Shown: in pieces, positions 63,644 through 64,000 of the stretch | How positions within the stretch are numbered: the stretch's first letter is position 1 | Layout: the number at the start of each line of letters is the position of its first letter | Source: Isoetes taiwanensis | Taxonomy: Eukaryota > Streptophyta > Lycopodiopsida > Isoetales > Isoetaceae | Assembly (NCBI GenBank): GCA_021234155.1 | Contig: JAJEKV010000018.1 | Span: forward strand, 15,198,925 to 15,262,924 | DNA length: 64,000 nucleotides | Reading direction: 5' to 3' | The notes under the pieces: model-generated | Databases searched by the model: none | Told to the model about the DNA's origin: nothing | The model's input: only the letters and a program-made list of their open reading frames with translations | Translations under genes and position numbers: made by a program

Positions 63644-64000
63644 GTAAGAGCATTGATATAAGCATTTTTGCATGTTCACTGGTTCAAAAAGTGCCAATTC
63701 CTTACAGGAGCGGAAGGCATTCAAGCTTCGTTACAGGACTTAGCTTTATGATTTAGGAGGCAAACTTCTACTGCACCGTTAAAAGGTAGATTCATTGAAT
63801 AATGCAGAATAGTATTGTTAAGGTCTTAAAATATTGTGGTTAATCTGGCTCACACTATTTATAACTTCATAAAAATAAACGTTCATAAATCTGATTGAGG
63901 GCAGTCATAAATCTGATTGAGGGCAGTTCATAAATCTGATCCGTAAGATGTCAAAGATCAGAGGGATGGAATTATCAGCCGAATCCCAGGTCTGCTACCG
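63644..64000. other. AP2 intron start with short tandem repeat
   Basis: No further AP2 exon recognised. At 63882-63950 a unit of about 22-25 bp (CATAAATCTGATTGAGGGCAG) repeats nearly three times. Confidence 0.7.

Noticed and set aside
1-64000. CRISPR array, operons, ribosome-binding sites, rRNA genes
   Set aside because: None seen. The direct repeats here are tandem duplications, palindromes or LTRs, and the sequence is plant nuclear DNA.

Overview
The window is repeat-dense nuclear DNA from a land plant. Spliceosomal introns, plant-type LTR retrotransposons, L1/RTE-like LINEs, CACTA transposons, and two exons of an APETALA2-type gene at the right edge all point there. The TE density, and LINE and Copia proteins that do not look like the usual angiosperm ones, make me lean to a large-genome non-flowering vascular plant (fern or gymnosperm), at low confidence. 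There is no prokaryotic content. Nearly all open reading frames belong to transposable elements, and most are broken.

Layout. 1-1077: mostly unrecognised, with a 110-bp tandem duplication. 1078-18043: a LINE whose two halves face each other (5'-inversion), split by a 15.3-kb Ty3/Gypsy element of Tat type (2303-17596, TSD TTGCT) and by a 330-bp TRIM (17687-18016). The Tat element itself holds a young Ty1/Copia element (3254-7469, TSD TCTGC). 18044-21804 (minus strand): a truncated LTR element with LTR, primer-binding site, and, where gag should be, a histone-H3-like coding region (H3 tail plus H3 fold) flanked by four palindromic repeats. 22056-22547: degenerate GGAATCT repeat array. 22548-38690: a second Copia element. 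Its left LTR is split by a 6.8-kb LINE (16-bp TSD), its gag by a 2.5-kb solo-LTR-like insertion (TSD GGGAG), its middle by another LINE (which holds a MITE), and its right LTR by the next element. 38691-55907: a Ty3/Gypsy chromovirus ('element X') of the same LTR family as the H3 element. It also carries H3-like tail and fold remnants after its PBS, a decayed pol with a chromodomain, a 5.8-kb CACAA-ended DNA transposon (TSD GAT) and a second MITE copy. 55908 to at least 61215: a CACTA transposon with a split TNP2-type transposase and an intact SET-domain ORF between transposase exons. 62943-63643: two exons of an AP2-domain gene.

The item I consider most novel is the pair of related LTR retrotransposons whose gag-position ORF is a histone-H3-like protein: an ARTKQTAR-type tail, a long charged linker and an H3 fold. 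One of the two also has a chromodomain at the end of pol. The two LTRs of element X are much more alike than its ruined pol would suggest, so it probably moved non-autonomously. The nested insertions can be ordered because the host reading frames rejoin exactly when the insert and one TSD copy are removed.
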